Part shown: positions 1 to 10,813 of the stretch, one piece after another
Numbering within the stretch: position 1 is the stretch's first letter
Layout of the letters: every line of letters starts with the position of its first letter
Assembly (NCBI GenBank): GCA_020081605.1
Contig: JAHREC010000016.1
Span: 1,550,001 to 1,614,000, forward strand
Reading direction: 5' to 3'
DNA from: Albifimbria verrucaria
Taxonomy: Eukaryota > Ascomycota > Sordariomycetes > Hypocreales > Stachybotryaceae
DNA length: 64,000 nucleotides
Translations under genes and position numbers: made by a program
The notes under the pieces: model-generated
The model's input: only the letters and a program-made list of their open reading frames with translations
Databases searched by the model: none
Told to the model about the DNA's origin: nothing

Positions 1-368
1 ACTGTTGCCCTCATGGGCACCAGTGCAAGAATACTCCTTGTTTTGAACTAAAAAGATCATAAATAATGAATTCTTAGAGCGATCTACCACTTCCGTGACA
101 GCATATTGATAGAAGAGAGGAGGCTCTAGGCAGGACCAAGGACGAATCCCAGCCACCTACTCGTCTTTGCTTTATAAATCAACCATGCAGCCTACAGCAA
201 TGGAATTTGATCGAAATCTCCTAGATATACTGAGCGCATATATTGCGCCAAGTCATTACATATCTGGCCCATTTAAGCCAACCACTCATCACAACTAAGT
301 CATCTTCATCACTTTTTGCTACGCTCTTGACGCTTTCAATTTCATCCAGTCCCTGGTTTTCACTATGC
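1..368. other. Left-edge spacer, possible tail of the MFS pseudogene
   Basis: No gene is supported. On the minus strand an acidic stretch (221-412, with segments such as DEIESVKSVAKSDEDD) lies just past the last recognisable MFS residues in another frame. It may be the shifted cytoplasmic tail of the decayed transporter, but nothing in it is diagnostic. Confidence 0.3.
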
Positions 369-1456
369 TCACTCATTTTCTTGGGCCTTCCCTCGTGCCC
401 TTTCCAGGTCAACCTTCTTCAAGCCACCTGGTAGGACTAGCCACAAAACCAACAGAAACCCATGGACGTCTAGTACAAAAGGCTGCAACACTGCTACACC
501 CTTCCTCTCTGCAATGGCGTCAGCCGCGAAGGGAAAGATGGCCGCACATCCTCCTTCGAAGGTCGCAGCGAAGCCAATTGCGCTGATATGCAAGTCGGTA
601 AGTAATGATTTGGTTGCCACGACGATAGCTGCTGGGAAGTGCGGACCAAGAAAGAAACCCAGCACTATTATAAAGACAATGGATGCAACTAAATTAGGCA
701 CAAGCCAGTAGAAGGGCTCAGGATGACACGCAAGCAGATGTAGCCACTGATGGCCAGTTTCTCCGTGATCCTACCAGTGATGATGTCAAGAACAAAGCGG
801 CCGAGGGTCAGGCCAAGCCAAAACATGGTGGCAGTGAGTCCGGCAAGGAAGGACTATGCGTGGCGTACACGAAGCATAAAGGTCAGCACCAGCCACCCAA
901 GCTCACCTCCGCCCCAATATAGGCGAAGAGGAAAAGAGCGATGAGCCATGGTATAGGCGTTTGGAGAACTGCTCGTGTGGTTTTGCGCTCAGCGGCACTG
1001 GGCAGCTGAAGCTGTTCGCGATAGGCAGCGCCAGTCGCGGCCTAAAGGCGGTCGAGCCAAGGGCAAATTCTAAAGCAGTCATACTAATCATTATATAGAA
1101 TAACGTATACCTCTGTAGATGCGCTTTGGTAACCATGGCAGAAGCAATGAGAGGGCTGATTGTGCCACCAAGAAACTCGTCAGTATAAGCTCTTGGTCCA
1201 TAGCTTGGTAGAGTTGTCATCCAGCCAATAAAAGCATCTTGCACCCCGTAATCATGAAAGATAGGTTGACAGCGCAGAAGCGCAGAATGGTGGTCCGCGA
1301 ACTGTTCTATATCTCATTCTCCTCCTTCCTTGTTTCCTGGCAATTTTCGAGTTGGCTCGCATGTTTCTCAGCGCCCTTGTCAGATGAGCAGTCACCCTTT
1401 ATGTTGCCAAGAACGTTCTTCGGTTTTTGTGCTGTTGCCATAGCAGATGGTGGCAT
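369..1456 (-). pseudogene. Decayed MFS transporter (fungal BSC6/fucose-permease-like family)
   Basis: Fragments in all three minus frames match one fungal MFS family. In order: a hydrophilic start near 1456 (MPPSAMATAQKPKN), an in-frame TAG near 1308, the TM1 region (RTTILRFCAVNLSFMITG), then in a new frame IGWMTTLPSYG, TISPLIASAMVTKAHL and YTLFYIMISMTALEF, then the central loop and LFLFAYIGAEVSLGGW, then MFWLGLTLGRFVLDIITGR, and last FFLGPHFPAAIVVATK and HISAIGFAATFEGGCAA. At least three frame changes and one nonsense codon are present. Relative to the family, roughly TM2-TM4 is missing between the TM1 and IGWMTTL pieces. The substrate cannot be inferred. A nonsense codon plus a large deletion makes this a real pseudogene, unlike the single-base errors elsewhere. 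The ends are approximate. Confidence 0.75.
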
Positions 1457-2547
1457 CCCTGGTTGGTTATTTCAAGACGAAAGACGCTGTTTCGGTCACA
1501 GGAATGGCTCAGTAATGGAACGACGAAGCGGAAGGGAGTAGAGAGGAGGCCGATACTGCAAGAGACCCATCTGTAAGGTTATGAAAAAGGATGGCTCAAT
1601 GGTATTGGTTCGGTCTACGATATCCCATCGGGAGTGGCCACTTGCCATGCATCATAATAGATTTGTAATATGGACAAGCTAGAATCTACAAATGAGTTTG
1701 TGACAGAAAGTCTCGTATATCCCGTTTCGGTGAAGAGTAAGAGTACAGGAACCTCATCTTTCAAGCGCTCATGTGAAGACGCACCAGTCTCTGCACAGCG
1801 AGGACCTTCACATTCACGGTAGGAGTCTAAGCTTCGTGAAAGCTAGAGGCAGTATCGATTTCTGCCCGAATTGAGAATGATCAGCATCGGTTCGATGTGG
1901 AGAACAACGAATCATCAGTGAATATATCGTGGGCTTGCGACACGATAACGTTCACCGTTGGCCGTCGTCGGACCGAGCCGATAATGCCAGAGGTGATCCG
2001 GAGGTGCCGGTCAAATAGGCAATACTGCATGATGTGCTTATGCGATGACTGGCATATATTGGCCTGGCGTAGATTGGAATAGAAGAGTCTGTGTAGAGCC
2101 TCGTAGATCCGAGGGAACGTGACATCAGCTCAGCCCCAATTGAACTCTTGCCCTGCCATATCCATGCTTCCTTCCACCCCGGACTAAGAGATGGGGATAG
2201 GGCAACAACGTTTATAGTTACCTATAGTACCTACCTTGTGTCTTATTATCAGAAAGCCTGATTTCATATACTTGTTTGCCCCATTTCTCTCGCATTACCA
2301 CATACGAAGGCGCTTCGTCTCTGTTTGGTCCCTGATACGTCTGTCTATCCTCGAGAGAAGCGCCGACCAGAGTTGAGAGCGAGCGGCTGCCTTGTCTTAC
2401 TTGGGGCAGAAACCTGAGTTGGCTGCCTCTTTTCAGATTGCGACGAGAGCGAATCCGACAGCAACTGAGGGGCTCGTCTGTCTGACTGACTCAACCGACT
2501 TCTTGCAAACCTCGCCATTCGATAGTCTGCCCGCCAATCGCCATCAA
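1457..2547. other. Intergenic region between MFS remnant and glycine-zipper gene
   Basis: About 1.1 kb with no supported gene. It should hold the former promoter of the transporter on the left and the promoter and 5' leader of the glycine-zipper gene on the right. No transposon, RNA gene or long repeat was seen. Confidence 0.4.
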
Positions 2548-3373
2548 CATGCCAGACTACTATCACTATGAGGAGTATTCGCAACGTCGTCGCGATCGCG
2601 ACCAGTCTCCCGAATACCACTCGGGCGGCGGCGGCGCGGCGCGACCGTATGATCCCGACTACCGGCCTTTGACTCCAGCTCGCGTGTCAACGAGCGCGAT
2701 ACTTTGCGCCTAGAGCCGCCACCATCCCACTCCCGACCTCGTTCCGTCCCTCCACCGAACACGGCTGTCGTCCACCGCCCCGGGGCCGATCCCCTCCATC
2801 GCCTCCACGCGGTCTGTGAGCGAGCGCGATGATCAGCTTAGCCTCCACCGCGACCGTTCCACGAGCCCCGTTAGCAAGGCTCGCAACGTTGTCCAGGACA
2901 ACTTCACCAACTCCACCGCTGGTATCGGCGTTGGTTTAATTGGCGCTGTTGTTGGTGGTCTTGTCGCGCGCCAGGCCTCTGATGCTGTATCGCGCCGCCG
3001 GAGCCAGAAGGACCATCGCCGTCGGTCCCGCGATTACGACGAAGACGATAATAACACCACCCGTGTTGTCTCAACCATCCTCGGCGCTGTTGCTGGTGGA
3101 CTCGGCGCTAACGCTTTGGCGAATCGCTTCGAGGATTCGCGAGACCGCGACCGGGCTCACCAGCATGCCTGGGAGCGACGACATGGCCGTGAGGAAGATC
3201 TTCCACACTATGACACTGGTAAGCGTGGTGACCTTAACCACCGCAACGGTAGAGATTTAGCCGATCGGGACGACGACGATGATTACGACTACGTCTATGA
3301 TGATCGACGCTATGATGATAGACGGCCTCGTAGAAGACGCAGTGACGACGAGGTTCGTTCATATCGGGATTGA
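2548..3373 (+). CDS. Arg/Asp-rich glycine-zipper protein (hypothetical)
   Basis: No specific function is recognised. From the ATG at 2548 the protein opens with a Tyr/Arg-rich segment (MPDYYHYEEYSQRRRDRD) and then a Ser/Pro-rich stretch. Two glycine-zipper hydrophobic segments follow: GIGVGLIGAVVGGLVA (about 2920-2970) and STILGAVAGGLGANALA (about 3070-3120). Charged linkers carry many RR, RD and DDDDYDYVYDD runs up to the TGA at 3371. This layout resembles glycine-zipper 2TM proteins that can insert into or assemble at membranes. Two frame changes lie near 2680-2700 and 2788-2795 (a CCCC run). The middle frame reads as plausible Pro-rich coding sequence, and the frame after 2796 (IASTRSVSERDD) joins the zipper part, so I treat the three pieces as one gene. 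No intron is needed. Confidence 0.6.
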
Positions 3374-3990
3374 AAGTTTCTGTGTGTAAGACATGCCTCC
3401 GTGCTACAGTGCTATCGTTTGTGAGTTTGGATAAACCGGATTTTGACGAATGCTTTTTATATGGATTATGCAAGAAATGTCTGCGTGGCTGGCGTGGGAA
3501 CTATGGATATGAGACATGAGTGTCAAGATTAATGGCGATAATGATGCGGATATATTTGCTTTTGGTCTATGGATTTGGGATTGCAACTTGGATTCCAAAA
3601 ATTGTCGTTAGTTTTGCATTTTCGTCACCACAAAATAAAATAACAACTCTACTGGCTCAGTTGCGGTTTAGATGGGTAGCTTGTGTACAGGGACTCGGTG
3701 CTATGATCATCTTGATCGATTGCCATTCAATTTTCGAAGTTCGCGACCAAGGGGCTCTTATTCGGTGTATACCCGTAAGCATCGATGCTGATGGAGTGGT
3801 TCTCTCAATAACTTCCTTAGTCTCTAAATACTCTTACATGCTTCATTTCCTCCCTTGCTGTATTGTCCAATCAAGTGTACAACTCAAGTATTTCTCTGAT
3901 ACCCTATTCTCGAATATCTCAATACCCTATCTTTTGGGATGTATGGCTCTTTCTCATCGATGGCGCGGAAGCCTTCTCAAAACTTCCATA
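3374..3990. other. Convergent 3' spacer
   Basis: About 0.6 kb of AT-rich sequence between two converging genes, expected to hold both 3' UTRs and polyadenylation signals. An open stretch on the plus strand (3520-4077) runs into the neighbouring gene antisense and has no recognisable domain. Confidence 0.4.
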
Positions 3991-5743
3991 TCACTGCGGA
4001 GTGTCTCGGCCCTTTTGGCGGTTGGAACGTACTTCCCGCTCAATAATCACCTTGAAGAACTGAGCGATCTCAGCTAGGGCCAGCTGCTGTATCTCACCAG
4101 CATTGATCAGATTGAACAGTGACTGTGCGTCAACGAGCTGCTTAGCAATGACTGAATCTGGCTGGCAAAAAGTGCGAACGGCAATCGCTCGCGCATTTGT
4201 CTTCATTGCTTGCAACAGCCCTACAATCTCAGTAGGGTTGCCTTGCCGTCTTCCGTAAAATACAAATTCATCAATATGCAATGATACAAGTTCCAGCTGT
4301 GTTTCCAGGTCATAGCGGAAGCCAACGACACGCGGACGTCCGAACTGGTGCCAGGCATCGGCAATCTTTTGAGCTTGTCTGGGTCAAGATGACCACGGTC
4401 AAGCTCTGAGATAATGAATTCGTTGAGCGCGTTAGTGAGGTGAAATTCCAGCTCGCAATATAGAAGACTCTGTTCGCGAGAGTCAAGCGAGACGGCCATG
4501 TTCGTACCCAGTGGCTCTTTCGAACTCGTTTGCAGGCGCCGGTTCGAGTAATGGAGTTCTGTCTGAGGAACCGTTAGCCATTACATATTGCTCTAGTTTC
4601 CTCAAGTCACTCACCATGTCCTTGGCAATCTTCTTGATGCTATCGATGATGCCCCCTTCTTGTGAGGAGATCGCTTCTCCTTGAGAGGTGGATTCCCAGT
4701 TCGCTCCAGCCACCCATTCTGTCCGATCAAGGTCTTCTCACCCTTCTTTACGCTGGGAAAATCTTGCCCCTGAAGTAGAGAGGGAGAGGAGAAAACAGAG
4801 GGCTCTCCTTTTCTATATAGCTTACTCGGTGATGAGCGGTGGCTTGGGGTGAGTGAGTAACCAGTTCTGCTGCAGTGCTGCGGCGCTTGGCACCATGGAT
4901 GATGCTATGCGTACGGTGAGGATTGTGCAACGATGTCTGAGGGTGTGGAGTGGAGTCTGGTGAATTGAAAGGGCCACTGAGGCGCGACCAACTACTGTAC
5001 ATACCGAGACCAGAATTGCTGAGATCATTTTCACGGGGATATTGCGCCTGTGAGGTGGGAGACCTCAGTTCAGAGTCTCCATAGCCATCGTGGGAATAAT
5101 GAGACACCCTGTAATCGTCCACTTCTCCGGAAAATGTCTCTGAATCTCCTTCAAGAGGAGATACGGCCTCAACGACAGACTCCATATTTGGCCGACGCGG
5201 TAAGCTAGCGGCAGGCTTACTATGGTTGACTCGGATGGGCGACGGCGTCTCCTTCTGACGACGTTCAGCTAGACTTGGATAGGCGGGAACATGTTGCAGA
5301 GGCACAGGCATGAGTTCAGAGAATGTGGTTGAGCCACCAGCGGAATAATCGCTTGTGCCTTCATAGCTCACATTAGTCTGGGGTCGAGACAGGGAGGATT
5401 TGTTGCGACGGTGAGACGGTTTCGAAGGCGTTCCGTCAACACCGCCTTGGCTCCTTTTGGAGTTCCATTGACCTTGTAAGTAAATCTATGAGAAGTTAAT
5501 GGCAAAGCAAGTAATACTGTGATATTTTCCTTACGCTTCCGTGATCTTGTCCATTTGAGTTTCTGTTAGATTCAAACGGATATGTAGTGGCTGCTTCAAG
5601 TTCTTCTTTCGTGGGGACAGCGAGTGCGCTCGATGACGCAAGGTTACACGGTCTGGCGACGTACGGAAAGGAGTTACCGATGGATCAGAGTGGCTACTCT
5701 TTTCTTTGATGTGTGTCGGCGACGACATTGAGGTTCTGGTCAT
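3991..5743 (-). CDS. Conserved fungal protein of unknown function, C-terminal helical domain
   Basis: I recognise a conserved Pezizomycotina family but no function. The start is the ATG at 5743 (MTRTSMSSPTH). The N-terminus is basic and Ser/Pro-rich and has a SAP-like segment (GTPKGAKAVLTERL) across the first intron (GTAAGG...CATAG, about 49 nt). A long disordered Ser/Pro region follows, then a GQNGWLERTG motif and SIKKIAKDM. A second intron (GTGAGT...GCTAAC...TCAG, about 52 nt) precedes the conserved C-terminal domain from TELHYSNRRLQTSS through EQSLLYCELEFHLTNALNEF to VIAKQLVDAQSLFNLIN and IAQFFKVIIERE. Three one-base shifts sit in homopolymers (TTTT at 4367, CCCCC at 4652, TTT near 5421). 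Adding one base at each restores one reading frame. DNA or chromatin binding through the SAP-like part is only a possibility. Confidence 0.7.
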
Positions 5744-6630
5744 GGACTGTAAGGATGATACAGTGGCCTCGAACCGGGACCGCGTAGATGATTAGAGAGA
5801 GAGCGAACAGGTCTCGAGCCAACCAAGCAGAGAAGATATCTGTGAAATAGCCGTATAAAACTTGAATCCACGCATCAAGGCTAGCGGTAGGAAGACATCA
5901 ACCCAGTCTGGGCCTAGGTTGTGGAGTTGTAATGAGCTGTCAATATGGGATGACGATGGATGCAAGAAAATCGAGAGTTTGTTTATCTACGATCATTCTA
6001 TTGTTTATGTTTACCTTTGATAGATTTATTGACGTCTTTACCGGGTGTCGTGGTAACAGCCAGTTGCTAGACCTGTCGCCAGCTGGCAGCAATTTTGAGC
6101 TGTTCACTCTCACTTATACACGTTGAAATAATCTAGCTTCACAACTGAGGGAAACTCTTCTATCCAGGGTAACCAGGGTGATACCATGGTAAGAAATGGG
6201 CGGCGTGGAAGTGGGAGGACGGTGTCAGAAATAGAAGGACTGTAGGCCATTTTTGCTATTGTGTTAGTTACCATCGATGGATGGAACAGTGCTGGGTACG
6301 GAGTTTAGAGTAACAAAATATTGATATCCTACAGGTTAGTAGCTACGGTGGTCTTCTGGGCTACCATGCATGTCAAACCCATCAACTACTGGGCTCTCAC
6401 ATGCATTGGATCACGGGTTTTGTATTGGACCGAATTGGAGGGCGGATGCGAACCGTGTGGAACACCTCCTTTACCGCAAGTCGCTTCCACGAGTTGTTAT
6501 CTATGTACTCTGGCAAGTTTGGACGATGGGGTGCCCACTGAGGTCTACGATACGGGTCGGATAACACCGAGTCAAAGATCGGCGGGGTCTAGCGGAAATT
6601 CCGTCACCAACCGCAAGCTGACGTAGTGAC

Positions 6631-6714
6631 TTACCTGTACCTACCTAGGAGGTACCTATCTTTAACTGACCTACCTCTTACCTACCTCCTAGGTATAGGT
6701 ACTATAGGTACTAA
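6631..6714. repeat. TAGGTA/TACCTA-rich island
   Basis: Dense imperfect copies of TACCTA, CCTAGG and TAGGTA on both strands, many of them self-complementary. Similar islands occur near 20400, 27430 and 43280 in this window, always between genes. Confidence 0.7.
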
Positions 6715-7165
6715 GGCAGTAGATAAGATGGTTTACCAAACACGGGGTACCTAGAATTGTCGGGACATGGTTCGGTAGGTATTGGCCGTCATCTGGCATG
6801 GAGAGAAGATTGGCCTGTCCTCTTGCAGCACAATGCCACCGCATGGCATTCCCGGTCGATCGGGCCGTCCTCATTCCCAATTCCCGGGTTCGTCAGCCGG
6901 GCTCCAATGCTTCAAGATCCCTCCCCAATTTGTCCCCGCACCCCACACTCTAGCGCTCTCGACCTCCTGTTTCTCACCCCAACGGCACCGTCTCTCCACC
7001 TCGACTACCGATATCTCTTCCCGAGGTGCCCATTTCACCATCTCGTCCGTCCCAGACCCCACACGGGCGCAATGGAAGCCTCGCCTGCCCGTTTCACCTC
7101 CGGCTGCCAATGGCCTTTTTCTCGGCGCATTTGGCGTCGAAACCCTGCGCTCTGACCCAACTCAG

Positions 7166-7220
7166 TCCTGCCCTGACCTGTCCTGCCCTGTCCTGCCCTG
7201 TCCTGCCCTATCCTGTCCTG
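7166..7220. repeat. C/T-rich decamer tandem repeat (TCCTGCCCTG)
   Basis: Three near-perfect copies of TCCTGCCCTG at 7181-7210, flanked by degenerate CCTGACCTG and CCTGTCCTG units. It lies about 400 bp upstream of the phenol hydroxylase start. A related GGACA array lies upstream of the glycerol-3-phosphate dehydrogenase gene. Confidence 0.65.
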
Positions 7221-7599
7221 CGCTGCGCTACTCTGCGCCGCCGTCCATAGCCGAATCAGGTCCCGAACTCGACCATTCTTGGCTTGACCGGCCACCATCT
7301 CTTACGTAGTATGCCAGCCGCTTAAGTACACAGGCTGTTGCTCTTTTCCGTGCTTCGTATCGCTCTGTGTTTCTCGCCTCCTCATTTCACCAGCTAGTCC
7401 CCTCGGCCCTTGGCTCTACATTGCTCGTACCCAGCCCAGCGTCTGATGCCACTCAGGCTCTCTGTCCTACAGCTTCTCTCCATGCCGCCTCATGCCGATC
7501 GTCCCTGAATCTCAGCCTTGTTCACGAGACGTCAGTGTCGTATTGCCTTCTCGAAAACAAACCCTTCTCTCCTGGCGCCGCACATCACCATAAGCAGCC

Positions 7600-9671
7600 A
7601 TGTCAAAGCTACATGCAAGACCGAAGGAGATTGCTCACTATGACATTGGTGTGTGGGAAAAGCCGTGCCATTTTTCATACGTATTCTAACTCTCTCCCAT
7701 AGTCATTGTAGGAGCCGGCCCGGTGGGCCTGATGCTCTCGACGTGTCTCGCACGCTGGGGCTATAAAATCAAGCATATTGATAATCGTGCTGAGCCAACA
7801 AAAACGGGAAGAGCCGATGGCATCCAGCCCCGTTCTCTAGATCTATTGCGCAACATGGGCTTGAAGCAAGCCATCATGGCCCACAAGCCGGCGCGGGTGT
7901 ATGAGGTTGCCTTCTGGGATCCACCGCAATCTGGGCATGGCATCGTCAGAACGGGGACATGGGCAAGCTGTCCCAACTTCATCGACGCGAGATACCCATT
8001 TACTACTCTACTGCACCAGGGCCTCATCGAAAGGGTTTTTATTTCTGACTTGGAGAAGCACGGCGTTCATGTCCAGCGACCATGGACCATTAAGAGTTTC
8101 CAGTCCGACGAAATTGCCAACCCTGAATATCCTGTCGAGGTCGAGATTGAGCATGTTGATCAAAGCGCCAAGGAAACCATTCGGGCAAAGTACTTGTTTA
8201 GCGGCGAAGGCGCAAGGTCGTTTGTGAGGCAGCAGCTCAACATTGGTGTCCAGCACAAAGACCCAATCTCTCATGTGTGGGGTGTCATGGATGGTGTAGT
8301 CAAGACAGACTTCCCAGATATCAAGGTCAAATCCCATCCGAACATCGTACAGTCGTATGCTAACAATAAATAGATGAAATGCACGATTCACAGTGAACAT
8401 GGCTCAATCATGGTCATCCCCGCGAAAACAAGATGGTGCGGCTCTACATCCAGATCGCTTCTTCGACAGACTCGGACTGGAACCCTCGGAAAACCGCAAC
8501 CGCATCAGAAGTGCAACAGAAGGCGAAGCGTATCCTCCAGCCATATTCTATTGAATGGGAGACTCTTGAGTGGTATTCCGTCTACCCGATTGGACAAGGA
8601 ATTGCCGATCGGTACACGCTCGACCAAAGAGTCTTTCTCGGCGGGGACGCCTGCCATACCCATAGTGTAAGGCTCATACCTAATTTAATCGACCGTGGTA
8701 CTGACTTTGACAGCCGAAAGCCGGGCAGGGAATGAACACGGCATTTTGGACGCTCAGAACTTGGCTTGGAAGATTCACGCTGTTGAAAGCGGATTCGCGA
8801 AACAGGAGCTCCTGCAGACCTACGAGACAGAACGGAAAAATGTTGCAGAGATGCTCCTCGACTTCGACAATCGCTACGCCAAGCTGTTCTCGCAGCGACC
8901 TCCCGCAGCAACTGAGGTACAAGCCGCTTCTGAAAACCACGATAAGGACGAGCACAAAGAAAACGACTTTATAAAGACATTCAAGGAGTCGTGCGAGTTT
9001 ACCAGTGGCTACAGGGTGTACTACAAGCCGAACGCGTTGAACTGGTCTTCTCAGCACCCTGCCCAGTCATCACTGATACATCCCAAGGGCACTAAGCTTA
9101 CCACTGGCCGCCTGTTCATCGTCTCGGATGTGACGAGGGTTGTTGATGCCAACGTGGTGCATCTCGAGCAGGAGGTTCCTCTTAACGGGTCCTTCCGCAT
9201 ATTTATCTTTGCCGGCAACCCGCACAAGTCGCACGATGCGTTGCGAGACTTCGCACGCAACTTGGAGCGCAAAGAATCATTCTATGCATCTTACACGAGG
9301 GATGACGCGGCCCAAGTATCGCACCATGAACAACACAACCCGCACAGCCACTTCTTCACGCTATGCACGATATTTGCCGCTAAGAGGTCTACCATTGAGA
9401 TTTCCCGTGATGTCCCTCGACGCTGGCACGGTACCGTGAGCACGTATATGCAGACGACCGATGGGACCCACGGTTCCCGCAGGCGAAAGCCTCAGCGCAC
9501 GCCAAGTTGGGTTTGGACGAGGAGAATGGGGGTGTCGTAGTTGTTCGACCAGACGGCTATGTAGGAATCGTCGCGAGTCTGGTGCAAGGAAGTGGTACCG
9601 TGGATGCCTTGAACGAGTATTTTGCGTCTTTCTGCACCAAGACTTTGGGAAGTCCCAGGGCGCAACTTTGA
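7600..9671 (+). CDS. FAD-dependent phenol 2-monooxygenase (phenol hydroxylase family)
   Basis: The family is a class A flavoprotein that uses NADPH and O2 to hydroxylate phenols ortho to the OH, giving catechols. The start ATG (7600) is followed by a 54-nt intron (7649-7702) that joins HYDI to [11 protein letters not shown], the FAD-binding GxGxxG. A second intron (8326-8373, weak GTCAAA donor, GCTAAC branch) joins FPDIK to [12 protein letters not shown] third follows GGDACHTHS, the flavin GD motif, and leads into PKAGQGMN. The C-terminal thioredoxin-like domain ends at the TGA at 9669. Frame shifts at 8418 (CCCC), 8748 (GG) and 9414 (CCC) each need one base. The length, about 640 residues, fits the family. 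No catechol dioxygenase or other pathway gene is adjacent, so the substrate is open. Family certain, substrate inferred. Confidence 0.88.
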
Positions 9672-10813
9672 TTGCTGGGATGGTGCTGAGCAGGGATGAA
9701 AGGACCAGGGTCAAAGGGTCAAAGGGTCAAAGGGTCAAAGGTGTCAAAGGTCTAGATTGTGAAGGGTTTCTTTTGGATGCATCGCAGGGATCAAGAAGCG
9801 ACCGGTGACGCGGTGGAGAGCATGATCTGCCAGGATCACACAATAGATTTACGGCGCAGCACATTACTGTACTGTGCTGCATGGAGGGAAGGACAGGAGT
9901 GCAAATGAGTAATTAGACTCAAAGACGAGATGCTATGTACATACATGCAAGGCAAGGACAACACTGTACTGTAATTGATTGATCCCAATCAGTGGGGATG
10001 AGCCGTCCGTTGCATTGATGAAAGCTCAAGGGGATGTCTCAGCCCTATGAAGCATCATTTGTTTTTTTCTTGTGACGAATCAAGCTATATTGTCCGACAT
10101 TAGACGCACGTGTAACGATTCCGTGGCTGGAGATCGAATCAGCGCGGCTATCTGGGATCAGCCGAAGAATTTAGGGGCAGGGGTTTTTGGTCTCCAGCCA
10201 ATCAATAATTCGCACGCTTGAGCTTGACAGTCCCGGGGTTTTGCCGGCGCAAAAGTCCACTATCATCACTGAAGCTCAGCGAAGCTTCAACTACATCATT
10301 TCGATTTCTGCCAGCTGACAGCGCTCTACACCACCACGCCGGGGACGTCACCGCCTGCCATAACGCTCGCTACAGTCTCCTATTCTGAACATGGAGAACT
10401 GATCGGTACGTAAGGCGCCACGCCATTGTTTACTTGCCAGAAAGTCTATTTGGACGCGTCGCGCTGCTTTATCTTCCCCCTCTGCCAGCTGCTGCTTCTC
10501 TTTCTTCTCTCCTTCTTCAACCACGCACGTTTCGCTTCACTTCACTTGACGTTTTCTTGACTTCATATTCTGCTTCACTTCACGTTCGTCGCTTGCGACT
10601 TCTTCAACGCTACACTTTCTGTAATCAGCTTCGTCTTTTTGACAACCAACTGCTTTCTCCTGCTTCTTCGACGCAAGCGTCAGATCAGGACCGTTTCCAA
10701 ACACTGCATCACGACTGCACTGCTTCTGCTTCTGCACCTGCACTCTTCATTTGTCTTCATTCCCAGTCACACTTTCTTCATCTTCGTCGACTTCATTGAT
10801 TCAAGTCATCAAG
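9672..10813. other. Intergenic region between phenol hydroxylase and SUMO protease gene
   Basis: About 1.1 kb. The left end is the 3' flank of the hydroxylase with an octamer repeat. From about 10430 the sequence becomes strongly C/T-rich (CTTCTT, CTTCAC runs), as expected of the transcription start region and 5' leader of the Ulp1 gene. No gene seen. Confidence 0.45.
9708..9739. repeat. GGGTCAAA octamer tandem repeat, four copies
   Basis: Four perfect head-to-tail copies of GGGTCAAA, with a degenerate fifth unit to about 9750, beginning 37 bp after the phenol hydroxylase stop codon. Confidence 0.85.

Larger units (their letters stand above)
5744..7599. other. Divergent intergenic region upstream of phenol hydroxylase
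   Basis: About 1.9 kb without a supported gene. It separates the conserved minus-strand gene from the phenol hydroxylase and should hold both promoters. It contains a TAGGTA/TACCTA island (6631-6714) and a C/T-rich decamer repeat (7166-7220). The pyrimidine-rich sequence from about 6900 to 7599 looks like a fungal core promoter and 5' leader. The several open frames between 6757 and 7702 are compositional. Confidence 0.45.

Noticed and set aside
10080..10150. tRNA-like T-arm sequence near GGAGATCGAATC
   Set aside because: No matching acceptor stem, D-arm or anticodon arm could be built around it.
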